A stretch of 57,795 nt of DNA, from NCBI GenBank assembly GCA_949295125.1, contig CASFJV010000031.1, forward strand, positions 1-57,795, written 5' to 3'. The notes under the pieces were generated by a model. The model searched no databases. It saw only the letters and a list, made by a program, of their open reading frames with translations, and was not told where the DNA came from. The DNA is from an uncultured Spirochaetales bacterium (GTDB taxonomy: Bacteria > Spirochaetota > Spirochaetia > Sphaerochaetales > Sphaerochaetaceae). The translations under genes were made by a program, and so were the position numbers. Of this stretch, positions 16,951-25,825 are shown piece after piece. Within the stretch, counting starts at the first letter, position 1. Each line of letters begins with the position of its first letter.

Positions 16951-17839
16951 AGAAAGATGCCCTCCTTCTAAGTGACCACTGTATAATAGTCAGGATAAGG
17001 ACTATCGCAAAAAGAACGACAGAAATAGTTGCGGCATATCCGATATTGAATGTCTTGAATGCCTGGTGGTAGATATAGTAGACCAGTACCATTGTAGACC
17101 CCTCCGGTCCGCCGTCAGTCATGAGTTTTATGGTATCAAAGACTCTCATTGATCCAATGACCGTAACGATCATGACCATGAGGATTGAAGGCATAAGAAG
17201 AGGCAGCTTTATCTTGAAGAACAGCCTGGATTTCCCAGCGCCGTCTATCCTTCCCGCCTCAAGAACGTCCTGGGGGAGGTTCATGACTGCCCCCATGAAT
17301 ATGAGCACATTCATTCCAAGGTTCTTAAGCACCCTGGTTATTACAACAGAAAGCATTGCCCACCCTTTCTCATGGAGCCAGTTCGGCCCCTCTATGCCGA
17401 AGAATGAGAGTATGTAGTTTATCGGTCCTGCATCCCCACCCTGGAAGAGGTACTTGAACACTATTGCCCATGCAACTCCAGATGTGATTACAGGAAGGAA
17501 AACCACACTCCTGACAACCTTTGCACCCGATGCATTTGCTCCAAGATAGAGGGCGAGCGCGAGGGAAAGCACGAGGTTGAGCGGCACAACTCCCAGAGAG
17601 AAGATTATGGTGTTCTTAAGCGTTGTGAAGAAAAGGTCATCCCCTGCAAGCTTACTGTAATTGTCCAATCCACAGAATCCCATGTTTCCAAAAAGCATGT
17701 TTCTCGATTCAAATGAATAGACGAATATCATAATAAGAGGAACCAGCACAAGGACTAAGAATCCTATCATTTGAGGCAGGATGAAAAGATATCCTGTCAA
17801 AGCCTCTCCTCTTTCAAGTTTAGAATATTTCCTTGGCAT
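16940..17839 (-). CDS. Sugar ABC transporter permease, MalF/UgpA type
   Basis: Partner inner-membrane permease (299 aa, six predicted helices). The EAA loop is LEAGRIDGAGKSRLFFKIKLP. The gene starts 20 nt after the binding-protein gene and overlaps the second permease gene, so the two halves of the channel are translated together. Substrate specificity is not readable from this subunit. Confidence 0.93.
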   Translation of the reverse strand: MPRKYSKLERGEALTGYLFILPQMIGFLVLVLVPLIMIFVYSFESRNMLFGNMGFCGLDNYSKLAGDDLFFTTLKNTIIFSLGVVPLNLVLSLALALYLGANASGAKVVRSVVFLPVITSGVAWAIVFKYLFQGGDAGPINYILSFFGIEGPNWLHEKGWAMLSVVITRVLKNLGMNVLIFMGAVMNLPQDVLEAGRIDGAGKSRLFFKIKLPLLMPSILMVMIVTVIGSMRVFDTIKLMTDGGPEGSTMVLVYYIYHQAFKTFNIGYAATISVVLFAIVLILTIIQWSLRRRASFYED

Positions 17840-17859
17840 GGTTCCTCCGTCAGTTTCAG

Positions 17860-19143
17860 TTACTTGATGTAATTTGCATAGACTCCGGCTACGGCATCAA
17901 GAACTTCCTGGACATTTGCATCTGCATTCCAGAGCCTGTCCCAGACAATTCTTGACTCGACCTCGATCTGAGGATACATCACATGGGAAGGAAGAACTCT
18001 TCCTGTCTCGATTGAAGAACCGACTGCCATCTCCATCTGCTCTGCTGTAAGAAGAGGCTGTGATGTGAGGAAGTCCTCAGACTGAAGGACGCTGTACCTT
18101 GCTGGAGGCCAGATGCCTGCCATGCGTGCCACGCAGTCCTCATTTGTCATGTATGCTACAAGCTTCTTTGCTAGCTCGACATTATCTCCGCGGCTGTATG
18201 CTCCGATTCCAGCCTGTCCGATGATTGGAACATCTCCCATTGGGCCAGCCGGCATTGGTGCGACTCCCCATGCGAAATCAGATTCTGCGAGGTTGGATAC
18301 CCTGGATACCTGTGCTACTGTCATGCCTGCAGCACCGGCAAAGAAATTGCTCTGGTCTCCAGGAGGAACTACAGACTGATCGTCATAGACCATGTCATGG
18401 AAAAGCTGTACGGCCTCAACAGACTCAGGGCTGTTGATCAGGATCTCTCCATCATTTGTCCATGCATCCCCGCCGTAGGAGCGGATGATAGGACAGAGGT
18501 TGTGAAGGACTCTTGCATCATATCCCTGGCCGTCTACAGTCTGGAATCCCCATACTCCTGTTGCATCCTTTATAGCCTTGCTTGACTGGCGGAACGTATC
18601 CCAGTTCCAGTTGCCCTGCTTAGCCAGCTCATCAGGAGTAGGAATGCCTGCAGCACTGAAAAGGTCTGCATTATAAATTACGAAGAATGGGCTTGTAGAG
18701 AAAGGAACGGCATATGTGACGCCATCTTTCTGCCAGAGTTCCATTGCCTTTGGAGAGAAGTCCGAAGGATCATACTCAGTCAGCTCCTCATCAAGGGGAG
18801 CAAGCAGTCCAGATTCAATGAATGCCGGAGCGGAAGTCTCCAGAACCCAGAAAATGTCCGGAGCTTCCGAACCCTGAAGCTCAAGGGAAAGAAGAGTATT
18901 GTATTCATCGAATGTGATGGATTCAAATGTTGCGTTGATCTCAACACCCTCCTTTGCGGCGAACTCATCAACAAAGCTTCCTAAGAGTGCAAGCTGGTCA
19001 GGGTTGCTTGTCCATGTGGCGATCTTGATCTCCACCGGTGAGGACGAAGAAGCGCTTTCCTGAGCTCCCTGTGCCATTACAGGAAGTGCAGCTGCTAAAA
19101 CTACAAGAAGAGCACATAGTACTCTTTTTAAGGATGTTTTCAT
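17860..19143 (-). CDS. Extracellular sugar-binding protein (family 1)
   Basis: Periplasmic solute-binding protein (427 aa) that delivers sugar to the two permeases. The signal peptide (MKTSLKRVLCALLVVLAAAL...) ends PVMAQG with no lipobox cysteine, so it should be a soluble periplasmic protein. The mature protein begins with IKIATWTSNPDQL and contains the typical YNADLFSAAGI and VPFSTSPFF segments of MalE/UgpB-like proteins. It has a GGAGG site and is the first gene of the operon, downstream of a good promoter and palindromic operator candidate. Confidence 0.93.
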   Translation of the reverse strand: MKTSLKRVLCALLVVLAAALPVMAQGAQESASSSSPVEIKIATWTSNPDQLALLGSFVDEFAAKEGVEINATFESITFDEYNTLLSLELQGSEAPDIFWVLETSAPAFIESGLLAPLDEELTEYDPSDFSPKAMELWQKDGVTYAVPFSTSPFFVIYNADLFSAAGIPTPDELAKQGNWNWDTFRQSSKAIKDATGVWGFQTVDGQGYDARVLHNLCPIIRSYGGDAWTNDGEILINSPESVEAVQLFHDMVYDDQSVVPPGDQSNFFAGAAGMTVAQVSRVSNLAESDFAWGVAPMPAGPMGDVPIIGQAGIGAYSRGDNVELAKKLVAYMTNEDCVARMAGIWPPARYSVLQSEDFLTSQPLLTAEQMEMAVGSSIETGRVLPSHVMYPQIEVESRIVWDRLWNADANVQEVLDAVAGVYANYIK

Positions 19144-19155
19144 TTTTCCTCCTTT

Positions 19156-19202
19156 TGATTAATCAATTAATCATATTGTATCACTGATTTCAGAACGGTC
19201 AA
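19156..19202 (-). promoter_or_regulatory. Promoter and putative LacI-family operator of the sugar operon
   Basis: Minus strand TTGACC (19197-19202), 16-bp spacer, TACAAT (19175-19180). Immediately downstream, at the transcription start, is an 18-bp inverted repeat TGATTAAT-TG-ATTAATCA (19156-19173). Its size and place suit a LacI-family repressor that blocks initiation. The GGAGG site follows directly. Confidence 0.75.
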
Positions 19203-19280
19203 GTTTTATTTCTGCAATAAGAATTTATTGACACAGGGAAAGGACTTTTCTTCCATTTTGCAGCAGAATGCCACTATTAA

Positions 19281-19308
19281 ATAAAAAGGCATCCGCAAAA
19301 CGGATGCA
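19281..19308 (-). terminator. Terminator of the epimerase gene
   Basis: Seven-bp stem GCATCCG/CGGATGC (19289-19295, 19301-19307), followed on the minus strand by CTTTTTATTT, just after the stop codon. Confidence 0.9.
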
Positions 19309-19315
19309 CTTTCCA

Positions 19316-20494
19316 TCACAGGCTGTCGATCAGTTCAATGACCTTCATATACATTCTCGGAATATGGAAAGGTCCCTTGTACAGATTGCCTTTCAAAGGG
19401 GTTGCCAGGCTTCCATCCCTGTGAAGATAACCGAACCACTCACCGTATCCGTTATCGAGGAAATGTTCTGTGACATATGAATCAACTGTATGGAAACGCT
19501 CAAGGTAAACCTCTTTTCCAGTCACCTTGTATGCCATGAGATTCGCGATAAGCGCCTCACACTGCGGCCACCAGAATTTCATGTCCTGATGGTATTCGCT
19601 CAGGCTCTTTCCAAGAGCATCGCGGTACTGGATTATTCCGCCGCCATACTCCTCATCCCAGCCAAGGTTCCACATCCATTCAAGCACATCAAGAGACGTG
19701 CTGATGTAATCATTTCTTCCTCTTTTCCTTCCCTCTTCCATGATGAACCAGGATCCTTCTATTGCGTGTCCTGGGTTGATTATCCTGCCCTCAAAATGGT
19801 CTGAAAGGAATTCACCATCAGCTCCTACGCTCTCAAGCACAAGCTTAAGATCCGGGCGGATGAAATATTTCATGCACTCACCTATTTCCCTGTCTATCTC
19901 TTCTGCAAGGGAAGAAGATTCCTCAGATGCTGCCTTTCTCAGTTCTGAAAGGACATTGATCATTATCATGGAATCCGCATGAGATCTCATTGGCCTGACA
20001 TCTGGATTGAATTTAGGAACAAGTATTCCCGGAGTGTCGCGTACCGCTTTTGCCCTCTTATACAGTTCAAGAGCCTTTTTGGCATACTCCATCTTCCCGG
20101 AGGCAATGGCATATGCGGCATAGCCGATTACGGCGAATGTCTCACTGAAGAAATAACGTATCCTCTTGATTACGGGCTTTCCGTCAGCAGTCACACGGAA
20201 GAACATCCTGCCATCACTGTCAAAGCAGCATCTGTCAATGAAAGAAGCGATGCTGGAGGCAGCCTCAAGATATTCGCTCTTTCTGTCAATCTGGCTGTAT
20301 GCCGTAGAGAAAACCCAGAGAGCGCGTCCCTGGAACCAGACAGATTTATCACTTTCAATAAGGGAACCATCCCTGTCAAGACTTGTCCAGATTCCACCAT
20401 TTTCCCAGTCCATGCCATGTTCAAGCCAGAAAGGAAGAATGTTTTCCGTCAGTTCCCTGTAATACCTGCTACGTACCTGTTTAAGACTTTCCAT
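19316..20494 (-). CDS. N-acylglucosamine 2-epimerase (AGE) family protein
   Basis: Predicted sugar 2-epimerase/isomerase (392 aa) with an (alpha/alpha)6 barrel. Family landmarks are LPFWLEHGMDWENGG at the start, IRYFFSETFAVIGYA, NPGHAIEGSWFIMEE (active-site histidine) and KFWWPQCEALIANL. Members act on N-acylglucosamine, mannose or cellobiose; which applies is unknown. The ATG at 20494 fits the family start; a TTG 12 codons upstream is really part of a -35 box. No Shine-Dalgarno is present and a promoter ends 7 nt before the ATG, so it is probably leaderless. It lies next to the sugar ABC operon but is transcribed separately. Confidence 0.88.
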   Translation of the reverse strand: MESLKQVRSRYYRELTENILPFWLEHGMDWENGGIWTSLDRDGSLIESDKSVWFQGRALWVFSTAYSQIDRKSEYLEAASSIASFIDRCCFDSDGRMFFRVTADGKPVIKRIRYFFSETFAVIGYAAYAIASGKMEYAKKALELYKRAKAVRDTPGILVPKFNPDVRPMRSHADSMIMINVLSELRKAASEESSSLAEEIDREIGECMKYFIRPDLKLVLESVGADGEFLSDHFEGRIINPGHAIEGSWFIMEEGRKRGRNDYISTSLDVLEWMWNLGWDEEYGGGIIQYRDALGKSLSEYHQDMKFWWPQCEALIANLMAYKVTGKEVYLERFHTVDSYVTEHFLDNGYGEWFGYLHRDGSLATPLKGNLYKGPFHIPRMYMKVIELIDSL

Positions 20495-20501
20495 AACAGA
20501 A

Positions 20502-20530
20502 AGGATAACACAGAGGCATGAACAGTCCAA
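20502..20530 (-). promoter_or_regulatory. Leaderless-type promoter of the epimerase gene
   Basis: Minus strand TTGGAC (20525-20530), 17-bp spacer ending TGT, extended -10 TATCCT (20502-20507), then 7 nt to the ATG. Confidence 0.55.
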
Positions 20531-20549
20531 TAAATATTTTTCTTCTCAG

Positions 20550-21860
20550 TCAGGACTTTTCCTCCTTTGGAAGGATGAGATTCAGTATTATGGCAACCAG
20601 TGTTGCAAGGACAACAGGAGAGGAAGCGAATACCATTGTTACCCACTCAGGAAAGCGGGAAAGGGATTCACTTACCTGGCTCACTCCCATGCCAAGGGCA
20701 GCAGAGAGCCCGACGATGGAAGTGTTGCGGTAGCTCATAGGCTGCATCGCGACAAGCTTCATGCCAGTCATTGCTATTGAGGCAAATACGCTTACGGTGG
20801 CTCCTCCGAGAACGCACTGAGGGATTGTGGTAAGCAGAGCGGAGAACTTCGGGACAAGACCTGCAAAAAGGAGCATGCCTGCCGTTACAGCCAGCACTTT
20901 CCTGTTCACGACTTTCGTTGATGAGACTATTCCTACATTCTGTGAGTATGTCGCATTCGGAAGCCCTCCGAAAAGGGCAGAGAGGATATTTGAAATCCCG
21001 AATCCTATTATTCCGCCCCTGAGCTCATCCCCTGTCGGTTCCCTGTTCATCGCGCCGACGGTAGTTGCGGACATATCCCCTATTGCCTGGACTGCATTAA
21101 TTGCAAAGAGTACGGATATTGCAAGCGTTGATGAGAACTCAAACCTTATGCCGAACGGGGCAAGCTCCGGCAGGGAGAAGAATCCGGCTTCAGAGACTGC
21201 AGAAATATCCACCATGCCGAAAAAGAAGGAAAGAAGGTATCCTGCGGCGATGCCAAGAAGGATGGAGGAAAGCTTGAGCATCCCCTTGCCAAAATGGTTG
21301 AGGACCGTAACAGTGATGAGAGTGAATATGGACACCAGCCAGTTCTGCCAGCTTCCGAATGAGGCATTCCCGCTTCCCCCGGCCATATAGCTTATTGCCG
21401 TGGGATAAAGCGAAAGCCCGATGGTGAAAACGACAGTGCCTGTTATCAGGGGCGGAAAAAGCTTCTGAAGCCTTTTTGCATAGATTCCTATCACGACAGC
21501 CACAATTCCTCCGGCTATCTGAGCTCCGAATATCTCTGCTATTCCAAAGGAACCCGCAATGCTCTGCATTGTTGAAAGGTAGGCGAAACTGACACCCATT
21601 ATGACAGGAAGCCTCGATCCGCAGAAACGGGTCAGGCCAAAAAGCTGGAGAAGAGTAGACACAGCAGCGCAGACCAGGGAAGACTGTATAAGCAGGATCC
21701 TCGATCCGCCATCAAGGCCGGCAACTGTTGAGATTATTATCGCAGGAGTCACGCAGCCGACAATCATGGCAACCAGATGCTGCAGTGCAAGAGGGAATGA
21801 ATACCTGATGGAAGGCAGGCGTCCGTCTATCTCAAAAAGGAGTTTTCTCTCATCATTCAT
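20550..21860 (-). CDS. NCS2-family uracil/xanthine permease
   Basis: Proton-coupled nucleobase transporter (436 aa, about 12-14 membrane helices). QHLVAMIVGCVTPAIII near the N-terminus and GGLPNATYSQNVGIVSST in the middle are hallmarks of the xanthine/uric-acid side of the NCS2 family, so purine uptake is more likely than uracil. It would fit with guanine deaminase and adenosine deaminase encoded elsewhere in the window. No Shine-Dalgarno precedes the ATG; an extended -10 sits 6 nt upstream, so the mRNA is probably leaderless. Confidence 0.9.
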   Translation of the reverse strand: MNDERKLLFEIDGRLPSIRYSFPLALQHLVAMIVGCVTPAIIISTVAGLDGGSRILLIQSSLVCAAVSTLLQLFGLTRFCGSRLPVIMGVSFAYLSTMQSIAGSFGIAEIFGAQIAGGIVAVVIGIYAKRLQKLFPPLITGTVVFTIGLSLYPTAISYMAGGSGNASFGSWQNWLVSIFTLITVTVLNHFGKGMLKLSSILLGIAAGYLLSFFFGMVDISAVSEAGFFSLPELAPFGIRFEFSSTLAISVLFAINAVQAIGDMSATTVGAMNREPTGDELRGGIIGFGISNILSALFGGLPNATYSQNVGIVSSTKVVNRKVLAVTAGMLLFAGLVPKFSALLTTIPQCVLGGATVSVFASIAMTGMKLVAMQPMSYRNTSIVGLSAALGMGVSQVSESLSRFPEWVTMVFASSPVVLATLVAIILNLILPKEEKS

Positions 21861-21866
21861 AAAAAG

Positions 21867-21875
21867 AGTATAGCA
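21867..21875 (-). promoter_or_regulatory. Extended -10 promoter of the NCS2 gene
   Basis: Minus strand TG-C-TATACT (21867-21875) ends 6 nt before the ATG; no clear -35. A small hairpin TAGCAT/ATGCTA overlaps it and, followed by TACTCTTTTT, might also end the upstream DUF92 transcript. Confidence 0.5.
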
Positions 21876-21910
21876 TGGTTAGATGCTATTAAGGATTTTT
21901 AATCAGGAAA

Positions 21911-22738
21911 TCAGGCAAAAGATGAGAGGATGAAAGCAATCAGCACTGCAAACAGTCCGGAGAGGAAATTGACTGTATCATTATCTATGAAAGGTATTCC
22001 GCGCGCCCTCTCATTTTTCTTTCCATCGCTCTCCTCAAGCTCCGTCAGCGCCCCGTCAGGCCTCCTGTAATGCACCTGGATGGTTGCACCGAGGAAAGAA
22101 TCAAAAAGAGCGCCAAGAATGCCGCTTACTGTTATGATTGGAATGGAAAGAGGTGGAAGGAGATAGCATCCGGCAGCAAGAAGTGACACAAGGAAAGATG
22201 CCAGGAGCCCTGAGAGCGTTCCGATTGCGCTTACTCCGCCGCTAAGCCCTTTTGGAACCTTTGTAAACGTGATGATCGATACAGGATCACTTCTGCTGAG
22301 TGATCCAAGCTCCCCGCTCCATGTATCCGCAGTAGCTTCCGCGATGCCGGCAGAAAACATTACCAGCCCGGCAGTCCCAAATCCTGTAAAGCGGTAAATG
22401 AGAAGGCCTATGACGGCTGGAACTCCGTTTGCAAGCACCTGCATGGCATCCCTCCTTCCCCCTTTCTTATGGATCCTGCCAGCTTTTTCCGGCAGCACCC
22501 TGCCAATGACGGCGGCAGAGAGGAAGAAGAAGAGCAGGATTACAAGAGCCGTCAGGCCTCCGATATACGTTACAATGCTTCCAACTGCAACTGCAGCTGC
22601 AATTCCGGATATGGTAAGCTGCTTCTTAATGAATGCGAATACTGCAACAGACGCCATCAGGAATGCGATTATCAGGAGCCTGATGATTACAGGCTCAGAG
22701 AAAAACAGTGAATCAAAATAAGCCATAGAAGACTCCAA
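21911..22738 (-). CDS. DUF92 membrane protein, VTE6-like prenyl-phosphate kinase candidate
   Basis: Integral membrane protein (275 aa, about seven helices) of the DUF92 family. The conserved core AGIAEATADTWSGELG and KVPKGLSGGVSAIGT (residues about 128-170) is intact. The plant and cyanobacterial member VTE6 is a phytyl-phosphate kinase that makes phytyl diphosphate; that activity here is inference. The preceding gene encodes the VTE5-like kinase and the two reading frames overlap by 26 nt, so the products should act together. Cytoplasmic charged loop ERARGIPFIDND near the C-terminus is also typical of the family. Start could be M1 or M5. Confidence 0.82.
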   Translation of the reverse strand: MESSMAYFDSLFFSEPVIIRLLIIAFLMASVAVFAFIKKQLTISGIAAAVAVGSIVTYIGGLTALVILLFFFLSAAVIGRVLPEKAGRIHKKGGRRDAMQVLANGVPAVIGLLIYRFTGFGTAGLVMFSAGIAEATADTWSGELGSLSRSDPVSIITFTKVPKGLSGGVSAIGTLSGLLASFLVSLLAAGCYLLPPLSIPIITVSGILGALFDSFLGATIQVHYRRPDGALTELEESDGKKNERARGIPFIDNDTVNFLSGLFAVLIAFILSSFA

Positions 22739-23366
22739 GGGTTACGGCAGTGGACATAGGTACCGTTATGTTGTCAAAGCCAAGAGGCGTCAGGTTCTCA
22801 AATGCAGTGGCGATAAGTGCCGTTACAAGCGGAACATACCATGGGCTGGGAAATATGATGAAGAATACTGAGGCAGAGACAATGAACATCGCGAGAGTCC
22901 CTTCCAGGCTCTTTTTCCCGCCTATTGAAACATAGCTGTGACGGCCAAAGGCACTTCCTGCCAAAGCGGCAATGCCATCCCCAAGCCCCATTGCCAGGAT
23001 TGATGCGATCACGATATCCCCATTTAAAAGTCCGAAGTGCTCCATCACGATCAGGGCCAGGATCGAAAGCGGATAGTAAATAAGTCCATTATCCCTTTTC
23101 CTGTCCCCCATGCCGAGGTATTTTGCAAATCCTGAATAGACAAAAACCGTATTTATGACAATGAATGCACACGGCCCCACTATGGACCAGTAGAAACTGT
23201 CATAAGCATATACAAGGATGAATGCCCAGAAGGATATGAGGATATGCATGAATTTCCTGACCCATTCACTCTTCAGATGGGCATAGCGGTAAAGAATGAA
23301 CGCAATGCCTATCACAAGGAGTATATAAAGGAAGGAATAGATGGTCGCCAGCAGATCAGGATTCAC
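22713..23366 (-). CDS. Phytol/dolichol kinase-like membrane protein (VTE5-like)
   Basis: Predicted CTP-dependent prenol kinase (217 aa, six to seven membrane helices). Motifs of the phytol/dolichol kinase family are present: WVRKFMHILISF (N-terminal third), LAMGLGDGIAALAGSAFGRH and GGKKSLEGTLAMF (middle). Such enzymes phosphorylate phytol, farnesol or dolichol; a phosphatidate cytidylyltransferase-like role is a weaker alternative. It overlaps the DUF2207 gene by 4 nt and the DUF92 gene by 26 nt. Together the pair could salvage a prenyl alcohol to its diphosphate in two steps. Confidence 0.83.
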   Translation of the reverse strand: MNPDLLATIYSFLYILLVIGIAFILYRYAHLKSEWVRKFMHILISFWAFILVYAYDSFYWSIVGPCAFIVINTVFVYSGFAKYLGMGDRKRDNGLIYYPLSILALIVMEHFGLLNGDIVIASILAMGLGDGIAALAGSAFGRHSYVSIGGKKSLEGTLAMFIVSASVFFIIFPSPWYVPLVTALIATAFENLTPLGFDNITVPMSTAVTLGVFYGLF

Positions 23367-25234
23367 CAGCTTCTTCCTCCCCCGCCAGAGAAGCCTCCAC
23401 CGGAAAATCCGGAGAAACCTCCATGGGATCTTGATCCGCCCCTGTAGCCTCCCGGAGGGTTTACAGTGCTGATGTAGCCGTCATAGCTTCGGCGCCATCC
23501 ACGGGAGAAGGCATGCCACAAGAGGTAGCTGTCAAGAGGATTAGGTGAATAGTACCACTGAGGGGTAACCAGGGACAGCGCACTGAATTTACTGCTGTAT
23601 TCCTCCTCGAGATTCAGGGCGATCGCATAGCTCAGGTTATGGTAATAGTACTCTGGATCCTCTTCAATCAGAGTCCTGAGCCTGTCAATCTCAACTTTCT
23701 CAAGGAATTCCCTGTAGCCCATGATCTTTGCAAGCATTTCATCCGCATAATCGCTCCTCTTGTTGACTGCATAAGAGAAAAATGAGGAAGAAAAGACCAA
23801 TGCGCTGTTTGCCAAGGCTGTCAGAACGGAGATGGCTGCATTTCCTGTGGCCTCAGCCAGAATGAAGGCAGAAAAGGCTGTAAGGAGAAGAAGGAACAGT
23901 GCAGCAAGCCCCGTCTGGAATATTTTCAGGGCTTTTCCGCTGATGTTGCAGTTTGCAAAATAACGGTGGCCTAACAGGATGAGTATCCCGAATACGGCAA
24001 GCGATGGGAAAAGCATGGCAAGAGTAAGCTCACCGATGTTATTCATCGAAGAGAAGAACGAGAAGACAATCACCCCCAGAAGCCCGGCAGCCCTTATCAG
24101 AGATGCCCTCTGAGCGCTTCTTGGCTCAAAAAGCGGATGGTTCTTGGCATAATAGCGCTCTATATCATTTCCTATCCTGACTCTTGATTCCTCTGCGAAA
24201 TTCTTTCTTGCGAGGCTTTCCATCGTAGCTTTGTCAGATTCGGAGAAGATCATTTCAAAAAGCCTTTTCTCATAGCCCGGCCTCTCATCAGGAATATCGG
24301 AAAGCTTTACGAACTCGTAATCGTTCTTCCCAATCTCATTGATCTTCAGGTAGCCCTTATCCGCAAAATAGAAAACCATTGACAGTATGTCTTTGTCAAA
24401 AGTGACTGTATTATCTATTATGTAGCCAACATCCAGGCTGCTCAGGCCCTCCGGCGGATAAAATTCAACAGGTGCTATTATTTCCCTGTCTCGGCCTAAA
24501 GTGATGAATGAATATGCAATGAATGCAATGCAGGCAAGGCTGAGCAGGATATAGATGAAATTGAACAGGCTTCCATAATCCTTCTTAAGCGGCTTTGATG
24601 CGAAATACCCTTCATCAAACTCTGCCCTGAGGGTCACGGCACTGTATGGCCCGAGATTCTCAACAGTTCCATAGACAGTGAGTCCGTCATCTGAGACATT
24701 GAATGGAACAGATTTAGTCGAGCCATACTCTCCAGAGGTAAGCCATATCCTGTTCTCATCCACCGGATGGGGGAACGTAACGGAAAAAGAGAAGCTGTCC
24801 ACCTCAGTATCCCACGCGGCGGAAAGCAGGTTCATATACCACTCATCATATTCCCTGTTCCCATCGTCTTCCAGCATGTAGTCGTATGCAATCTGATACA
24901 TGACATCACCAAAGACATACTTATCAGGATTTCCCATCCTCAATGATATGAAATCCCCGTTATAGCTGAGGGATGTCTCGACATTTGTCATGATGTTGGT
25001 AATATCTGCCTCAAGATTCACAAAGGGGGAAGGATTGAACCGGTACTGTATATCCCGGTATATTCCGTGGCTTGGGGTTATGAAATCGAGGTAAAGGTAT
25101 TCATGGAACGTGCTTTTGCTATCATCTGAGACCGTAACATCCACATGGTAATCATTGACGATGAAATTCTCCATGCAGAAAAGCGGAGAGATTGCTGCCA
25201 GGAATATCAGGATGGCAAAAACAGCCTTTTTCAT
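23363..25234 (-). CDS. DUF2207 predicted membrane protein
   Basis: Exported-domain membrane protein (623 aa). A signal peptide (residues 1-19, ending LFCME) is followed by an external DUF2207 beta-domain (about 20-215), a membrane helix near 225, a cytoplasmic region, and four further helices between about 390 and 490. The C-terminus is a glycine/serine-rich tail (FSGFSGGGFSGGGGRSW), typical of this family. Function is unknown; DUF2207 genes commonly accompany lemA, as here. Its ATG overlaps the lemA TGA (TGATG). Confidence 0.85.
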   Translation of the reverse strand: MKKAVFAILIFLAAISPLFCMENFIVNDYHVDVTVSDDSKSTFHEYLYLDFITPSHGIYRDIQYRFNPSPFVNLEADITNIMTNVETSLSYNGDFISLRMGNPDKYVFGDVMYQIAYDYMLEDDGNREYDEWYMNLLSAAWDTEVDSFSFSVTFPHPVDENRIWLTSGEYGSTKSVPFNVSDDGLTVYGTVENLGPYSAVTLRAEFDEGYFASKPLKKDYGSLFNFIYILLSLACIAFIAYSFITLGRDREIIAPVEFYPPEGLSSLDVGYIIDNTVTFDKDILSMVFYFADKGYLKINEIGKNDYEFVKLSDIPDERPGYEKRLFEMIFSESDKATMESLARKNFAEESRVRIGNDIERYYAKNHPLFEPRSAQRASLIRAAGLLGVIVFSFFSSMNNIGELTLAMLFPSLAVFGILILLGHRYFANCNISGKALKIFQTGLAALFLLLLTAFSAFILAEATGNAAISVLTALANSALVFSSSFFSYAVNKRSDYADEMLAKIMGYREFLEKVEIDRLRTLIEEDPEYYYHNLSYAIALNLEEEYSSKFSALSLVTPQWYYSPNPLDSYLLWHAFSRGWRRSYDGYISTVNPPGGYRGGSRSHGGFSGFSGGGFSGGGGRSW

Positions 25235-25785
25235 CAGAACGATACCTTCACATTCTCTTTCTTCTCGTCAGCCACTTCCACATAGTCAAGCTTCCTGAAT
25301 CCCATCGGGGATGCAATGAGGTTTGCAGGGAACACCATTATCTTATCATTGAATGTGCGGGCTGTGGCATTATAGTACTTCCTCGCATTGAGGATTTCCT
25401 CTTCAATCCTGTTCAGGCTCTCCTGCAGGCTTATGAAGTTGGCGTTTGCCTTCAGGTCCGGATAATTCTCAGCAAGGGCAAAGAGGTTCTTGAGTGTGCC
25501 GGAAAGGGCATTATCCGCCCTGTCCTTCTCATCAAGCCCTTTAGCGCTGAGGCACATGTTCCTTGCTTCAATCACTTTGGCAAGCGTCCCCTCTTCGTGC
25601 TTTGCATAGCCTTTCACGGTCTCGACGAGATTTGGAATGAGGTCGTATCTCTTATTGAGGTGTACGTCTATTCCGCTTTCCGCTTCCTCTGCCCTGTTTT
25701 TAGCCTTGACAAGGCCGTTATATACGCTGATTGCCCATATGGCAATTACGATAACAATTGCAAGAATTATAATTAAAGCCGTCAT
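25234..25785 (-). CDS. lemA: LemA family protein
   Basis: Membrane-anchored helical-bundle protein (183 aa). One N-terminal transmembrane helix (about 3-22) is followed by the LemA pattern YNGLVKAKNRAEEAESGIDVHLNKRYDLIPNLVETVKGYA. The biochemical role is unknown. First gene of a four-gene transcript lemA-DUF2207-prenol kinase-DUF92. A perfect extended -10 ends 7 nt before the ATG, and the GGAG in between is too close to serve as a ribosome site, so it is probably leaderless. It is divergent from argR. Confidence 0.9.
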   Translation of the reverse strand: MTALIIILAIVIVIAIWAISVYNGLVKAKNRAEEAESGIDVHLNKRYDLIPNLVETVKGYAKHEEGTLAKVIEARNMCLSAKGLDEKDRADNALSGTLKNLFALAENYPDLKANANFISLQESLNRIEEEILNARKYYNATARTFNDKIMVFPANLIASPMGFRKLDYVEVADEKKENVKVSF

Positions 25786-25792
25786 ACTCCGG

Positions 25793-25801
25793 ATTATAGC
25801 A
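25793..25801 (-). promoter_or_regulatory. Extended -10 promoter of lemA (leaderless type)
   Basis: Minus strand TG-C-TATAAT (25793-25801), 7 nt from the ATG; no consensus -35. Confidence 0.65.
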
Positions 25802-25825
25802 CAAAAACATAGGCAGAAATAGCTG

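Noticed and set aside
21861..21910. Purine riboswitch ahead of the NCS2 permease
   Set aside because: Only 50 bp separate the genes and none of the riboswitch core motifs occurs there.
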